The notes under the pieces: generated by a model
The model's database searches: none
Told to the model about the DNA's origin: nothing
What the model saw: only the letters and a program-made list of their open reading frames with translations
Translations under genes and position numbers: made by a program
Shown here: piece after piece, positions 1 through 8,511 of the stretch
Position numbering within the stretch: position 1 is the first letter of the stretch
Layout of the letters: every line of letters starts with the position of its first letter
From: JBDRKE01 sp043814315
Lineage (GTDB): Bacteria > Omnitrophota > Gorgyraeia > Gygaellales > Profunditerraquicolaceae
Direction: 5' to 3'
DNA length: 64,000 bases
Assembly (NCBI GenBank): GCA_043814315.1
Contig: JBDRKE010000005.1
Span: 1-64,000, forward strand

Positions 1-200
1 GTAATCGCTTTAGTTCCCTTTGACTCATCGCAAGAATGTCCTCCACTGCTCCTGCCTCCTTCCTTTTGGAGGCATTATAGCAGTTTAGAAATAGGACATT
101 CTTACTTTGCTAGATTAGGACATTATTATATTGCGATTACATTGAAAAGTATGCGTTAGCAAGATAAAAATGTCCTATTGAAAAGTATGCGCTTTGCGGT
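1..200. repeat. Repeat-rich left edge, possible insertion-sequence terminus
   Basis: No gene is visible. An 8-base inverted repeat (GTAATCGC at 1-8, GCGATTAC at 133-140) and an 11-base inverted pair (AAGAATGTCCT at 31-41, AGGACATTCTT at 93-103) are present. The string TTGAAAAGTATGCG occurs twice, near 143 and 178, and short AGGACAT/ATGTCCT motifs recur. Multiple short repeats at an end are seen in some insertion-sequence families such as IS21, so this could be the outer end of an element lying to the left. No transposase is in the window, so this is only a suggestion. Confidence 0.35.
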
Positions 201-204
201 TGGG

Positions 205-240
205 ATAAAAAATAAAAAGCCGCCAAAAAATGACGGCTTT
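205..240 (-). terminator. Intrinsic terminator after tRNA-Asp
   Basis: Read on the minus strand, a hairpin with arms AAAGCCG/CGGCTTT (216-240) is followed by a T-rich run (TTTTTATTTTTT). It lies just past the 3' end of tRNA-Asp and would end the minus-strand transcript that carries the V-ATPase operon and the two tRNAs. Confidence 0.75.
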
Positions 241-245
241 CAAAC

Positions 246-324
246 TGGCGGGGCTGACGGGATTTGGACCCGCGATCTCCTCCGTGACAGGGAGGCGCCA
301 TAAACCAGACTAGGCCACAGCCCC
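246..324 (-). tRNA. tRNA-Asp (anticodon GTC)
   Basis: The minus strand folds as a cloverleaf with acceptor GGGGCTG/CAGCCCC, anticodon loop CTGTCAC (anticodon GTC) and a T-loop of the TCCAAAT type. The discriminator is G and CCA is encoded at 246-248, unlike the neighbouring tRNA-Val, which lacks CCA. It lies between tRNA-Val and a terminator. Confidence 0.95.
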
Positions 325-329
325 TATTG

Positions 330-440
330 AGTTCGAAGTTCGCAGCGGATAGTTCATGGTTGAAGGGGAAATATATTTTACTAAAAATTAAAATAACTGC
401 AAGTCTTTATTTCGGCCTTAACGATGAACCACGAACTAAA
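330..440. repeat. Heptanucleotide repeat spacer between two tRNAs
   Basis: The spacer holds 7-base units AGTTCGA, AGTTCGC, AGCGGAT, AGTTCAT, GGTTGAA (330-364) and AACGATG, AACCACG, AACTAAA (420-440). The two blocks are roughly inverted copies of one another (AGTTCATGGTTGAA against AGTTCGTGGTTCAT on the other strand). No coding potential is seen. Confidence 0.6.
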
Positions 441-444
441 ACAA

Positions 445-519
445 TGGGCGGTACAGGACTTGAACCTGTAAGCCTCCTGAATGTAAGTCAGGCGCGCTAA
501 CCAATTGCGCCAACCGCCC
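445..519 (-). tRNA. tRNA-Val (anticodon TAC)
   Basis: Minus-strand cloverleaf with acceptor GGGCGGT/ACCGCCC, anticodon stem CCTGA/TCAGG around loop CTTACAT (anticodon TAC) and T-arm ACAGG TTCAAGT CCTGT. The discriminator is A and CCA is not encoded. It lies 9 bases beyond the stop codon of the V-ATPase K gene, so it is probably cut from the end of that operon transcript. Confidence 0.95.
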
Positions 520-528
520 GGATATTTT

Positions 529-993
529 TTATGCTCCGGCAAGCTTCCCAAGTATCCCGAGGGTAAACACCATGGTAAAAAGCGCTACGGTCTCGATGAT
601 GCCAAGAGCGATGATGTAGTTGCCAAATCCTTTTCCGGTCTCGCCCATGGCATCGCAGGCCACGGCAGCGGCCTTACCCTGCATAAACGCAGAAAGCCCT
701 ATGGCTAACCCGGCAAAAATCCCTATAGACCACACAAACACACCTTTTAGCGCAAGCTCAGCCATATTGTTCATCACGATCATGCCGTAAATCGTCTGGG
801 TCAAGGGCGCGCCCACAAAGGCAACCAGCATAAAGGAAGCTGATTTATTCTGGGCAAAGGCCTTTTTCCAGGCGCCCACGGCTGCCATCCCTGCCACCCC
901 TGTGCCTAATGCCGAACCCATGGCAGAAAACGCCAATACAGCGGCTAACCCTAAATCTTTAAATTGTATCAATACATTACTCTCCATGTCCAC
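529..993 (-). CDS. atpK: V-type ATP synthase subunit K (membrane rotor ring)
   Basis: This 154-residue proteolipid forms the rotor ring of a V/A-type ATPase in the inner membrane. It has four hydrophobic segments arranged as two glycine-rich hairpins, the duplicated form of the usual c-subunit. Thr65-Gln66 in helix 2, Gln105 in helix 3 and Glu134 in helix 4 correspond to the residues that bind sodium in Enterococcus hirae NtpK (Thr64, Gln65, Gln110, Glu139). Only the second hairpin carries the ion-binding carboxylate. It is the last protein gene of the ATPase operon, 25 bases after subunit I. Sodium coupling is inference from these residues. Confidence 0.93.
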   Translation of the reverse strand: MDMESNVLIQFKDLGLAAVLAFSAMGSALGTGVAGMAAVGAWKKAFAQNKSASFMLVAFVGAPLTQTIYGMIVMNNMAELALKGVFVWSIGIFAGLAIGLSAFMQGKAAAVACDAMGETGKGFGNYIIALGIIETVALFTMVFTLGILGKLAGA

Positions 994-1018
994 TCTCCTT
1001 ATTCTTTAAGATTCCTTT

Positions 1019-2785
1019 TTATTGCCTCAAGGGCCTGTAAGCCAAACCGCTCCATTTTACATCCAGGTGGCTGCAGAACTCAAGGACATTTAAGCGCACT
1101 CCGTGCACGATAATGGACACCGGGCCAAGCGCAATGTTCAGCAGGTGTCCGAACAAAAGGATAAAAGCACTCATGAGACCTGTCCCTATACTGTTAAAAC
1201 CTATTCCTGCGGCCAACTGATTAAAGGCATCGGCTATGGCCACCGTCGCCAAGCCAACAGCAAAAAGACGGATGTAGGAAACAATATCCGTAAAATTATT
1301 TATCGCGTTTAACAGGAAATTCCCCAGGCCTGAAACCACGCCCTTAAGCAGGTTTTTCTTGGGGCTGGAAAAAAATATAACGCTAGCTGCTCCGCCGACG
1401 AACAACCCTTTCCCGTATTCGGGAAAGGCCTGCCCCAGAATCAGCATTCTTGCCAGAAACACAGCGCCCCAAAGAATAGAAATCCAGCCTGCCTCTGCCA
1501 GGAAACTAAGAGAAGGAAACTTGCGTATTAATCTCCACAGATGTGCCAGGCTTAAATGCAGGGCTCCGATGATAAAACATAAATTCTGGACATAGAGAGC
1601 GTTGCGTAAAGCAGGTACCAGTGGTTTGACCGTTTTAGGAAGCCACTCCTGGCCGAAAAATGTTCCGCTTAAGGCTCCCCAGGCAACAGCTGAAAGGCTC
1701 AATAAATAAAGAAGAAAAAACAGAGACTTATCGGCAATCTTCCTGCCCAGTTTTATCTGTGCCAATAACGTCAACAGAAAGAAAATCAAACCGTAGGCGG
1801 CATCCCCAATGATGATCCCGAAGAAAACGGAAAAAAATATAAGAAACCACAGGCTGATATCCACTTCCCGGTAGCCGGGGATAATCTCGATTAATTTGAA
1901 CACCGGCCTTATGATGGAAATCCATTTTGGATTACGGATCAAAGTAGGAACATTGTCCTCATCCGAAGGCTCATCAATCTTTATCGCCCATCTTTGGGCT
2001 TTTGCCGTCGCCAAGAGTGCGCAGGTGCCATCAAAAGGCATATAACCCGCCAAATAAGCGAGGCTTGCGACCTGAGCCATGCCTTTTAATGCCTGGTAAA
2101 ACTCTAACTCTTTTTCCAGAGACTTTTTGATGTAAATAAAATCCCCCAGATAAACTGTATGTTTTTTTATTTCTTTTTGTAAAGATGCCTCTGTGCGGAT
2201 ATCTTCTTCTAATCTCCTGCGCATCGCCTCCAAGCCCATTTTGGGCAAAACCACTTCTTTATAGGCAAGGTCTATTTTTTGCCGAGAAACGACCGCACAA
2301 TTCGCTATGCCGCTGGCAACAGAAATCTTTTTGACAATCAATTCTTTGGGAATATTCTTTATTTCTTTAACAGGGATCTGATATAAACGCACATAAATCC
2401 CTTTGGCTGGCAAAACACGCAAGCTCTCAGGTTCAAAATCACCCCACGGCTCCCAGGCGATAATCCTGCTTTTGAGACTGCGGCCAAACTCCCTTAACTG
2501 ATCCACTCTTTTATCTACGTCTATAATATGCCGCGCTGTTAATTTCCAATTAGATAGGCTTTGAGTTTCTTTTTCTTCCACAGGCCTTTCTTTTTCCTGC
2601 CCGGATAAAATATTTAGGGCTGAATCAGCCAGGCTTAAGTCTTCCTGGATTGTCTGTAAATCTTTACCTTCGGGCACTCGTTGGTGCTCCACGTGCACCA
2701 CGCTTAAAGCGCGCAGTTCTCTAAGCGCGGCTTGCGCGTCTTTAGACTGGACAACCAGAAAAACTTTTTTCATCGGCACAATCAT
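1019..2785 (-). CDS. atpI: V-type ATP synthase subunit I (stator membrane subunit)
   Basis: Subunit I (588 residues) is the stator a-subunit that couples ion flow to rotation of the K ring. The first half, to about residue 290, is soluble and rich in charged heptads, as expected for the peripheral arm. The second half has about seven membrane segments. A conserved arginine in SYIRLFAVGLA, near residue 510, is the expected partner of the K-ring glutamate. The length is slightly below the usual 620-660, as in other compact bacterial V-ATPases. It lies between subunits D and K and starts at an ATG 35 bases after the D stop codon. Confidence 0.93.
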   Translation of the reverse strand: MIVPMKKVFLVVQSKDAQAALRELRALSVVHVEHQRVPEGKDLQTIQEDLSLADSALNILSGQEKERPVEEKETQSLSNWKLTARHIIDVDKRVDQLREFGRSLKSRIIAWEPWGDFEPESLRVLPAKGIYVRLYQIPVKEIKNIPKELIVKKISVASGIANCAVVSRQKIDLAYKEVVLPKMGLEAMRRRLEEDIRTEASLQKEIKKHTVYLGDFIYIKKSLEKELEFYQALKGMAQVASLAYLAGYMPFDGTCALLATAKAQRWAIKIDEPSDEDNVPTLIRNPKWISIIRPVFKLIEIIPGYREVDISLWFLIFFSVFFGIIIGDAAYGLIFFLLTLLAQIKLGRKIADKSLFFLLYLLSLSAVAWGALSGTFFGQEWLPKTVKPLVPALRNALYVQNLCFIIGALHLSLAHLWRLIRKFPSLSFLAEAGWISILWGAVFLARMLILGQAFPEYGKGLFVGGAASVIFFSSPKKNLLKGVVSGLGNFLLNAINNFTDIVSYIRLFAVGLATVAIADAFNQLAAGIGFNSIGTGLMSAFILLFGHLLNIALGPVSIIVHGVRLNVLEFCSHLDVKWSGLAYRPLRQ

Positions 2786-2807
2786 CGATTTTCTCTCTCC
2801 CGAGCAG

Positions 2808-2833
2808 CCCCTGCTCTTGTTTAGGCTGCCAGG
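2808..2833 (+). repeat. Partial copy of the two-stem dispersed element (outer stem only)
   Basis: CCC-GA-GCAGCC pairs with GGCTGC-CA-GGG in the gap between subunits D and I. It overlaps the last codons and stop of the D gene. It closely resembles the outer stem beside tRNA-Leu at 60788-60824. No clear companion hairpin precedes it, so it is scored as partial. Confidence 0.4.
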
Positions 2834-3432
2834 GATACTAGCTCCTCTATTTTTCTTTTGGCGATTTTGCTGCGGCCAACGGCATTAGCCATCTGGTCAC
2901 CGATATAAATCTTAATAATCCGAATCGCCTCTTCTGATTCCGGAATCTTGACTTTTTCGAATAAATTGACACGCTGGGTGGTTATGCGCAATTCCTGCTT
3001 TAAAAGACTCATGCCTTTTTCTATGACAGAGATCTCTTCCCGCAGAGCGGCTAACCCTTGTAAGGCCGTAATCGCAGCATCCACCCAAAGAGGCGCAACA
3101 AAAAGATCGTATTCGGCAAAAGCAAATTCTACTCCTTCAAAAACGGACAGGTCAACGCCGGCGATGTTGCGCGAACCGACCCTCGTTTTTTGCGGCCTGG
3201 CCCACGGCTTCAAATCGAGCGAGCGGTCCGTCAATAATCCTGCCCAAAGATTTATAGCTCCGCGCTTAGCTTCTGCGTCTTGTTTTTTTTGTTCTAAAAA
3301 AGAGGCCTGATGCAGTATCTCCATCTGCAACTGCTGCTTTTTTAGCTGCAGAGTGGGCAGGTACCGTTGATATTGTTTCAACGCATCCCTGTGCCTTTTT
3401 AACTCCCCCTTGGTTAACTTTATCTTACCCAT
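2821..3432 (-). CDS. atpD: V-type ATP synthase subunit D (central stalk)
   Basis: Subunit D (203 residues) is the rotor shaft linking the A3B3 head to the membrane ring. Long N- and C-terminal heptad-rich helices flank a short globular middle. The N-terminal KLTKGELKRHRDAL stretch is typical of the family. The final codons and stop overlap a palindrome related to the two-stem dispersed element. The usual F (rotor) and G/H (stator) subunits are not encoded nearby, as in chlamydial and spirochaete ATPase operons. Confidence 0.92.
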   Translation of the reverse strand: MGKIKLTKGELKRHRDALKQYQRYLPTLQLKKQQLQMEILHQASFLEQKKQDAEAKRGAINLWAGLLTDRSLDLKPWARPQKTRVGSRNIAGVDLSVFEGVEFAFAEYDLFVAPLWVDAAITALQGLAALREEISVIEKGMSLLKQELRITTQRVNLFEKVKIPESEEAIRIIKIYIGDQMANAVGRSKIAKRKIEELVSLAA

Positions 3433-3442
3433 AACGCTTTTA

Positions 3443-3483
3443 TTACTAGTTACTAGTTACTGATTACTAGTTACTGATTACTG
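3443..3483. repeat. Heptanucleotide tandem array
   Basis: Nearly perfect 7-base units TTACTAG and TTACTGA are repeated about six times between subunits B and D. The array supplies the stop codon of subunit B on the minus strand. The period is plain to the eye, and arrays of the same period but different sequence occur elsewhere in the window. Confidence 0.9.
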
Positions 3484-4776
3484 TTTTTTAGGCCAATATT
3501 CCTCAATCATGGATTTTTTTATGCCCGTTTCTTCCGGAGAGAAGCACTCGGCGAGCATCTGCCACCCCCTGTCCAGCGCTTTTTCCAGAGAAATATTGAC
3601 TTCAAGCGACATCATTTCTTTTTCAAAAAGGCTGCCGTAAGAAAGAAGCTTTTTATCCCAGGCCGCCATCTGAAATCCCATCGCCCTCTTCTCAAGTGTC
3701 TCGCGGTAACTGGCAAACAATTGAATCATGGTATTCATAATCGTGCGATGGTCTGCCCTGGTCTTGCCATTCACCTGCTGTTTAAGGCGGCTTAAAGAGC
3801 CGAAGGGCTCGATGGACCCATTTTTAAGATAAAACTGTCCTTCCGTAATGTACCCGGTGTTGTCCGGCACCGGATGCGTTACATCGTCGCCGGGCATGGT
3901 CGTGACCGCCAAGATAGTTATGGAACCCGCTGTATCAAAATCAACGGCCTTTTCATAACGGCTGGCTAACTGGCTGTAAAGATCTCCCGGATAACCACGA
4001 TTGGAAGGAACCTGTTCCATGGTAATAGAGATTTCTTTGAGTGCATCCGCAAAATTAGTCATGTCTGTTAAAAGCACTAAGACACGCTTACCGTTTAATG
4101 CAAACTGCTCGGCCACGGCAAGGCTGATATCGGGAACTAAAAGGCATTCCACGGTCGGGTCAGCTGCGGTGTGAATAAAGAAGATAGAGTGGCTCAACGC
4201 GCCCTGCTCCTCAAGCGTATCGCGGAAGAACAGATAATCGTCATACTTTAAACCCATGCCCCCTAAAATAATAATATCTACCTCTGCCTGAGTGGCAATT
4301 CTCGCTAATAACGGGTTGTAGGGCTCTCCGGCTATAGAAAAAATCGGCAGCTTCTGGGATTCAACCAATGAGTTGAATACGTCTATCATGGGAATTCCCG
4401 TGCGAATCATTTTATGCGGGATGACTCTTTTGATAGGGTTGACCGGCGGCCCCCCGATATCCACCATATTCTCTGAAAGCACTGGCTTATTATCCAGAGG
4501 CTGGCCACTCCCATTAAAAATCCTGCCCAAGAGATTCTCGCCAGTTCCCATACGCATAGGGTGGCCCAGAAATCTCACCTTGTCTCCCGTGGAAATCCCG
4601 CGGCTGCCGCTAAAAACCTGCAGGGAAACTTTTTTCCCATCCAAACGGATAACCTGGGCCAAAGATGCGCCCCTTCGCGTGGTGACCTCGGCGATATCCA
4701 TGTAACCCACGCCTTCCGCTTCCACGATGATAACATCCCCTGCGATTTGTATGATATGGGTGTAAACTTTATTCAT
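3478..4776 (-). CDS. atpB: V-type ATP synthase subunit B (regulatory nucleotide-binding)
   Basis: Subunit B (432 residues) alternates with catalytic subunit A in the cytoplasmic A3B3 head. It belongs to the V/A-type B family, which lacks a working Walker A loop; conserved stretches include NPIKRVIPHKMIRTGIPMID, the middle-domain AGEPYNPLLARIATQA and PVPDNTGYITEGQ. Its start overlaps the end of subunit A by 8 bases, implying translational coupling. Its stop codon lies in a heptanucleotide array. Confidence 0.95.
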   Translation of the reverse strand: MNKVYTHIIQIAGDVIIVEAEGVGYMDIAEVTTRRGASLAQVIRLDGKKVSLQVFSGSRGISTGDKVRFLGHPMRMGTGENLLGRIFNGSGQPLDNKPVLSENMVDIGGPPVNPIKRVIPHKMIRTGIPMIDVFNSLVESQKLPIFSIAGEPYNPLLARIATQAEVDIIILGGMGLKYDDYLFFRDTLEEQGALSHSIFFIHTAADPTVECLLVPDISLAVAEQFALNGKRVLVLLTDMTNFADALKEISITMEQVPSNRGYPGDLYSQLASRYEKAVDFDTAGSITILAVTTMPGDDVTHPVPDNTGYITEGQFYLKNGSIEPFGSLSRLKQQVNGKTRADHRTIMNTMIQLFASYRETLEKRAMGFQMAAWDKKLLSYGSLFEKEMMSLEVNISLEKALDRGWQMLAECFSPEETGIKKSMIEEYWPKKQ

Positions 4777-6520
4777 GGGAGCTCTCTTTTGTTTTACGCT
4801 TCTCCTCTACAAAAAAAGATAATTCTTTTTCTAATCTTTCGAACTCCTCGCTCTTCCAGGGGATTGAATTCCAGCCGCGAAACATCTGCCTTAATTGCTG
4901 GAAGAAATACAGCGCATTTTCCTTTGTTTCCAAATTAAAATCTGTTTCCAGGATCTGATAAATAAAATTAAATACATACTTCTGCCTTTCTTCGTTTGTC
5001 GCTTCATCCACTTCGTCAAAGGCATCCTGCTGCAAATACACAAAATCAAAAAATTCTCCCTTGAGGTAACCCATATAATCGGCCAAAGAGGTCCCTTCTT
5101 CGCCGACAACTTTCATCATTTGGCTAACGGCATGGCTATTATGCAAAATTTCGTGGCCCCTCATCCCCTGTTTCGCATCTATAAAACTGCCGTACTTGCT
5201 CCAGCTGATCAACGGATCAATAGCGGGGTAGCGACGGGCATCTGAGCGTTCACGGGACAACCCGTGAAAAGCGCCCACGACTTTTAGTGTCGCCTGAGTA
5301 ACCGGCTCCTCGAAATTGCCGCCGGCAGGGCTCACCGTCCCTCCGATAGTTACGGAAGCCAACCTTCCATCATGAAGCCTGACGAGTCCGGCGCGTTCAT
5401 AGAATGAGGCAATGCGTGACTCTAAGTAGGCAGGAAATGCCTCCTCTCCGGGAATCTCCTCTAATCTTCCGGACATCTCGCGCATGGCCTGGGCCCAACG
5501 AGAGGTAGAATCCGCCAACAGAAGCACGCGCAAGCCCATCTGACGGTAATATTCTGCGATGGTCACCGCCGTATACACGCTTGATTCCCTTGCTGAGACC
5601 GGCATAGAGCTTGTATTGCAGATAATCACTGTTCTGTCGCTTAAAGGCCTTTTGGTTCTGGGATCCGTTATCTTAGGAAATGTCTTTAAGGTCTCCACCA
5701 CCTCTCCGGCGCGCTCTCCGCAAGCCGCAATAATCACAATATCCACCTCTGCATGCCGGCTGGTCAGCTGCTGAAGCACGGTCTTTCCTGCGCCAAACGG
5801 CCCCGGGATACAGTAAGTCCCGCCCAGAGACACAGGAAAAAGAGAATCAATAAGCCGCATTTTGGTTACCAGCGTTTGCTCGGGCTTAAGTTTCTCGGCG
5901 TAGGCTGTAATAGGGATCTTAACCGGCCAGACTTGCTTAAGAAAAACTTCATGGGTTCTTCCCTGTTCATCCTTGAGTTGAACAACAGCCTGCTTTAGAT
6001 TATACATCCCTTTTCCGGCTACGCTTATCACCTCAAGATATCCTTTAAGATGAAAAGGCGCCATGATGGAGTGCTTAAATATTTTCTCCGGAACACTCCC
6101 TAACCTTTCCCCTGCCCTCACCTTCGCCCCCTCCTTAATCAGAGGCGTAAATTCCCATTCTGCTTCATCCGCAAGGGCCTTAAGATAGACACCGCGCTTT
6201 AAGAAAAATCCGCATTTTTCTGCTAATAAAGGTAACGGATTCTGCAGGCCGTCGAATATCTGGCCGAGAAGCCCCGGCCCCAGTTCCACGGAAAGGAGTT
6301 CATCGGTAAATTCAACCAGCTCCCCAACCTTTAAAGCGACAGTACTCTCGTACACCTGGGTCTCAGCTAAATTCCCGCGCACGCGGATAACCTCGGCCTT
6401 AAGCCTTTCATCCTCGTGAATAATATAAACCACCTCATTTTGCACCACATAAGAATCGGTCTCTACCGTCACCATGTTGCCGTTAATTTTGGTTATACGT
6501 CCTGTTCTTTTGGCTGTCAT
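4769..6520 (-). CDS. atpA: V-type ATP synthase subunit A (catalytic)
   Basis: Subunit A (583 residues) hydrolyses or makes ATP in the head of the V/A-ATPase. The Walker A loop GPFGAGKT is at residues 240-247. The family-specific non-homologous insert precedes it at about residues 110-190. PAYLESRIASFYERAG and the catalytic-domain sequences are intact and the length is typical. It follows the DUF2764 gene by one base and overlaps subunit B by 8 bases, in the order E-x-A-B-D-I-K. Confidence 0.96.
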   Translation of the reverse strand: MTAKRTGRITKINGNMVTVETDSYVVQNEVVYIIHEDERLKAEVIRVRGNLAETQVYESTVALKVGELVEFTDELLSVELGPGLLGQIFDGLQNPLPLLAEKCGFFLKRGVYLKALADEAEWEFTPLIKEGAKVRAGERLGSVPEKIFKHSIMAPFHLKGYLEVISVAGKGMYNLKQAVVQLKDEQGRTHEVFLKQVWPVKIPITAYAEKLKPEQTLVTKMRLIDSLFPVSLGGTYCIPGPFGAGKTVLQQLTSRHAEVDIVIIAACGERAGEVVETLKTFPKITDPRTKRPLSDRTVIICNTSSMPVSARESSVYTAVTIAEYYRQMGLRVLLLADSTSRWAQAMREMSGRLEEIPGEEAFPAYLESRIASFYERAGLVRLHDGRLASVTIGGTVSPAGGNFEEPVTQATLKVVGAFHGLSRERSDARRYPAIDPLISWSKYGSFIDAKQGMRGHEILHNSHAVSQMMKVVGEEGTSLADYMGYLKGEFFDFVYLQQDAFDEVDEATNEERQKYVFNFIYQILETDFNLETKENALYFFQQLRQMFRGWNSIPWKSEEFERLEKELSFFVEEKRKTKESSHE

Positions 6521-6521
6521 G

Positions 6522-7052
6522 CTAATCCCTTATGAGTTCTTCCAGAAGCTTCTTACTATCAGCCGTCTTGATCTTCTCCCATCTTTCAAGAATCAAAAGC
6601 TTAAGCGCATAAACAATCAAGAAATCCAGGTCAAAGTAATGCCCTAACGCCAGCTCATCAAGAAAACGCCACCTCTGCGCATCCAGAAGCCTTTCTCCTT
6701 CCAGAATCGAAGGGCTCCTGTAGGCATTAAGGGCCAGGTGGCTGATAGCGGGCTCCGTAAATCCGTCCTGACGCAGGTATTTTGCCGGGTCGATTTTTTT
6801 ACGGCTGGAGCGCACCTTGACCAGTTCATTTCTTAAAGCCGTATCAAAGGTTCGCCATTTCTTTAAAGTCGGTTGATTGAACTTTTGCTCATAAATATTT
6901 TGCTGCGGGCAGGCCTCAAGAAGCCTAACGTCCTCCTGAGACAGAAGCTCTGCTGAAAGCTGGATAAGCCTCTCCAGAGCCATAGGAGGCTTGGCGCCAA
7001 AATGAAGCATGGGGAGACTTGAGATAAAATAGATGTAATAACCGGACATCAC
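6522..7052 (-). CDS. DUF2764 family protein, ATPase operon member
   Basis: This 176-residue soluble protein begins SGYYIYFISSLPMLHFG, the typical opening of DUF2764 proteins. Members lie between subunits E and A in chlamydial, spirochaete and Bacteroidetes-type V-ATPase operons. By position and helical content it is thought to replace subunit C, which joins the central stalk to the ring. That role is inference. It is 6 bases downstream of subunit E and 1 base upstream of subunit A. Two ATG codons open the frame and either may start translation. Confidence 0.85.
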   Translation of the reverse strand: MMSGYYIYFISSLPMLHFGAKPPMALERLIQLSAELLSQEDVRLLEACPQQNIYEQKFNQPTLKKWRTFDTALRNELVKVRSSRKKIDPAKYLRQDGFTEPAISHLALNAYRSPSILEGERLLDAQRWRFLDELALGHYFDLDFLIVYALKLLILERWEKIKTADSKKLLEELIRD

Positions 7053-7058
7053 AAAACC

Positions 7059-7673
7059 TTACTTTTCTTTCACTCCGCCGTTTAATATCTGCTTGAGGTG
7101 CGGCTTAAGAAAAGTGCCCAAGTATTCGCCCAGGGCCTTATCCGTAAAATCAAAATGGGACTTACCGGCATCAAAGCTGATGACAAAACCCCCCAAGATT
7201 TCCTCGGAAGGCTTAAGAACGATATTTCTCTTGGTTTCTTCTTTAAGCCGGCTCAAAAAATCCTTCTCCAGTTTTTCGCCATCCTCTTTCTTAAGCCATA
7301 CCCAGATATCTTCTTCGCGGGTGCCCGCCAATTTTTTGATAAGCTCATGCAAAATCTTGGCCATCTCAGAAGGGCTTAAAGTTTGGGCCACGCTGGATTG
7401 CACCAGGCGCCCCAGCATCGCATGAAGTTCCTCTTTAAGGCTTAGCAAAAGGTCGCGGCCTGCCTGCTGAATGGAAACTTTAGCGCTCTCTTCCATGCGC
7501 GCTACCTTTTCTTTGGTTTCGGCCAGGGTCTTTTCTGCGTCAGATTTCGCTTTTTCCAAAAGAGACCCTGCTTTGCGCTTAGCCTCTAGCTCGATTTCTT
7601 TTGCTTTATCTTCACCGGCCTTGATCCCTTCTTCCTGAATCTTTTCTATTAAATTTTTGATCTCTTCTGCCAT
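7059..7673 (-). CDS. atpE: V-type ATP synthase subunit E (peripheral stalk)
   Basis: Subunit E (204 residues) forms the outer stalk that holds the A3B3 head against the stator. The N-terminal half, to about residue 85, is a highly charged Ala/Lys/Glu coiled coil, and the C-terminal half is the globular head-binding domain. It is the first gene of the ATPase cluster on the minus strand, separated from pyrF by about 70 bases that carry a two-stem repeat element. No clear promoter was found in that gap, so read-through from pyrF is possible. Confidence 0.9.
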   Translation of the reverse strand: MAEEIKNLIEKIQEEGIKAGEDKAKEIELEAKRKAGSLLEKAKSDAEKTLAETKEKVARMEESAKVSIQQAGRDLLLSLKEELHAMLGRLVQSSVAQTLSPSEMAKILHELIKKLAGTREEDIWVWLKKEDGEKLEKDFLSRLKEETKRNIVLKPSEEILGGFVISFDAGKSHFDFTDKALGEYLGTFLKPHLKQILNGGVKEK

Positions 7674-7683
7674 ATCAATCTCC

Positions 7684-7768
7684 TCATTTTCTGGCTACCT
7701 ACATGTAGGAAAATGACTCCGAGCATAAGCTACAGCGTCACTTTTACTGAGCTTGCTTATGCGAGGAG
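7684..7768 (+). repeat. Two-stem dispersed element overlapping the pyrF 3' end
   Basis: Hairpin 1 pairs TCATTTTC (7684-7691) with GAAAATGA (7709-7716) and encloses the palindrome CCTACATGTAGG. Stem 2 pairs CTCC (7717-7720) with GGAG (7765-7768) and GCATAAGC (7723-7730) with GCTTATGC (7755-7762), with GA opposite GA between the two helical parts. The last codons of pyrF are encoded inside it. The same plan recurs beside tRNA-Arg, tRNA-Cys and tRNA-Leu. Confidence 0.75.
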
Positions 7769-8511
7769 ATAATTTCTTGCACGGCCCTGAGCGGGTCTTG
7801 GGCCTCTAAAATAGGCCTGCCCACAACGAGATAATCGGCTCCAGCATCGATTGCCTCCTGAGCTGTAGCCTTTCTTTTTTGGTCATCTGTTTTATAACCT
7901 TTAGGTCTGATGCCAGGAGTTACAACAATAAAATCCCTGCCGCATGCTTCTTTTACTGCAGCCGCTTCATGTGCTGAACAAACAACGCCATCCAAACCTG
8001 CTTCTTTCACTATGCGAGCTCGTTTTAAGACTTCTTCGACATCAGCAACTTCGCTAGTCAAAACAGTAACGCCAACAAGAAAAGGTTTTTTTATTCTTAG
8101 CTCGGCGGCCCTATTTTCTGCTCCTCTTACACCCTCCCTTAACATTTCTAAACCACCCAGCGTATACAATGTCATCATAAACACCGGGGAACACAAATGC
8201 TTTGTTACTTGGTCTTCAGTCTTTTTCTCGTCTAATCCAGATGGGATTGAATAAGCTGCTATGCAACTGGAGGTACCAGAAGCCACGGCACTATATACAG
8301 TATTGGGTATGTCATGAAATTTTAAATCCAAAAATACCCTTCCGCCTTTTTCCCCTATCATCTTTACTGCGTCCGGCCCGCACGCAGTAAACAATTGGCT
8401 GCCAACTTTAAAAAGTTTTACGGCAGGATAGAGGAGATCAACAAAGCGCTTTGCTTCCTCTAGCGTATCTACATCCAAAGCCACAATTAATTTACCGCTT
8501 ATATCTCGCAT
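7744..8511 (-). CDS. pyrF: Orotidine 5'-phosphate decarboxylase
   Basis: PyrF removes CO2 from OMP to give UMP, the last step of pyrimidine synthesis. The catalytic Lys/Asp motif is in FLDLKFHDIPNT, near residues 59-70, and the phosphate-binding VVTPGIRP lies near the C-terminus. At 255 residues it is longer than the usual 230-240. An extra stretch around residues 77-105 (SSCIAAYSIPSGLDEKK and after) sits where most PyrF proteins continue directly to the next strand. The start overlaps the end of pyrD by 13 bases. The 3' end runs into a dispersed palindromic element. Confidence 0.93.
   Translation of the reverse strand: MRDISGKLIVALDVDTLEEAKRFVDLLYPAVKLFKVGSQLFTACGPDAVKMIGEKGGRVFLDLKFHDIPNTVYSAVASGTSSCIAAYSIPSGLDEKKTEDQVTKHLCSPVFMMTLYTLGGLEMLREGVRGAENRAAELRIKKPFLVGVTVLTSEVADVEEVLKRARIVKEAGLDGVVCSAHEAAAVKEACGRDFIVVTPGIRPKGYKTDDQKRKATAQEAIDAGADYLVVGRPILEAQDPLRAVQEIISSHKQAQ

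Noticed and set aside
2680..2705. CTCCACGTGCACCACG as a parS site
   Set aside because: It matches only the central CACGTG, lies within atpI and is far from the origin.
2948..3310. Open frame of 120 codons on the plus strand
   Set aside because: It is opposite the V-ATPase D gene and shows no family resemblance.
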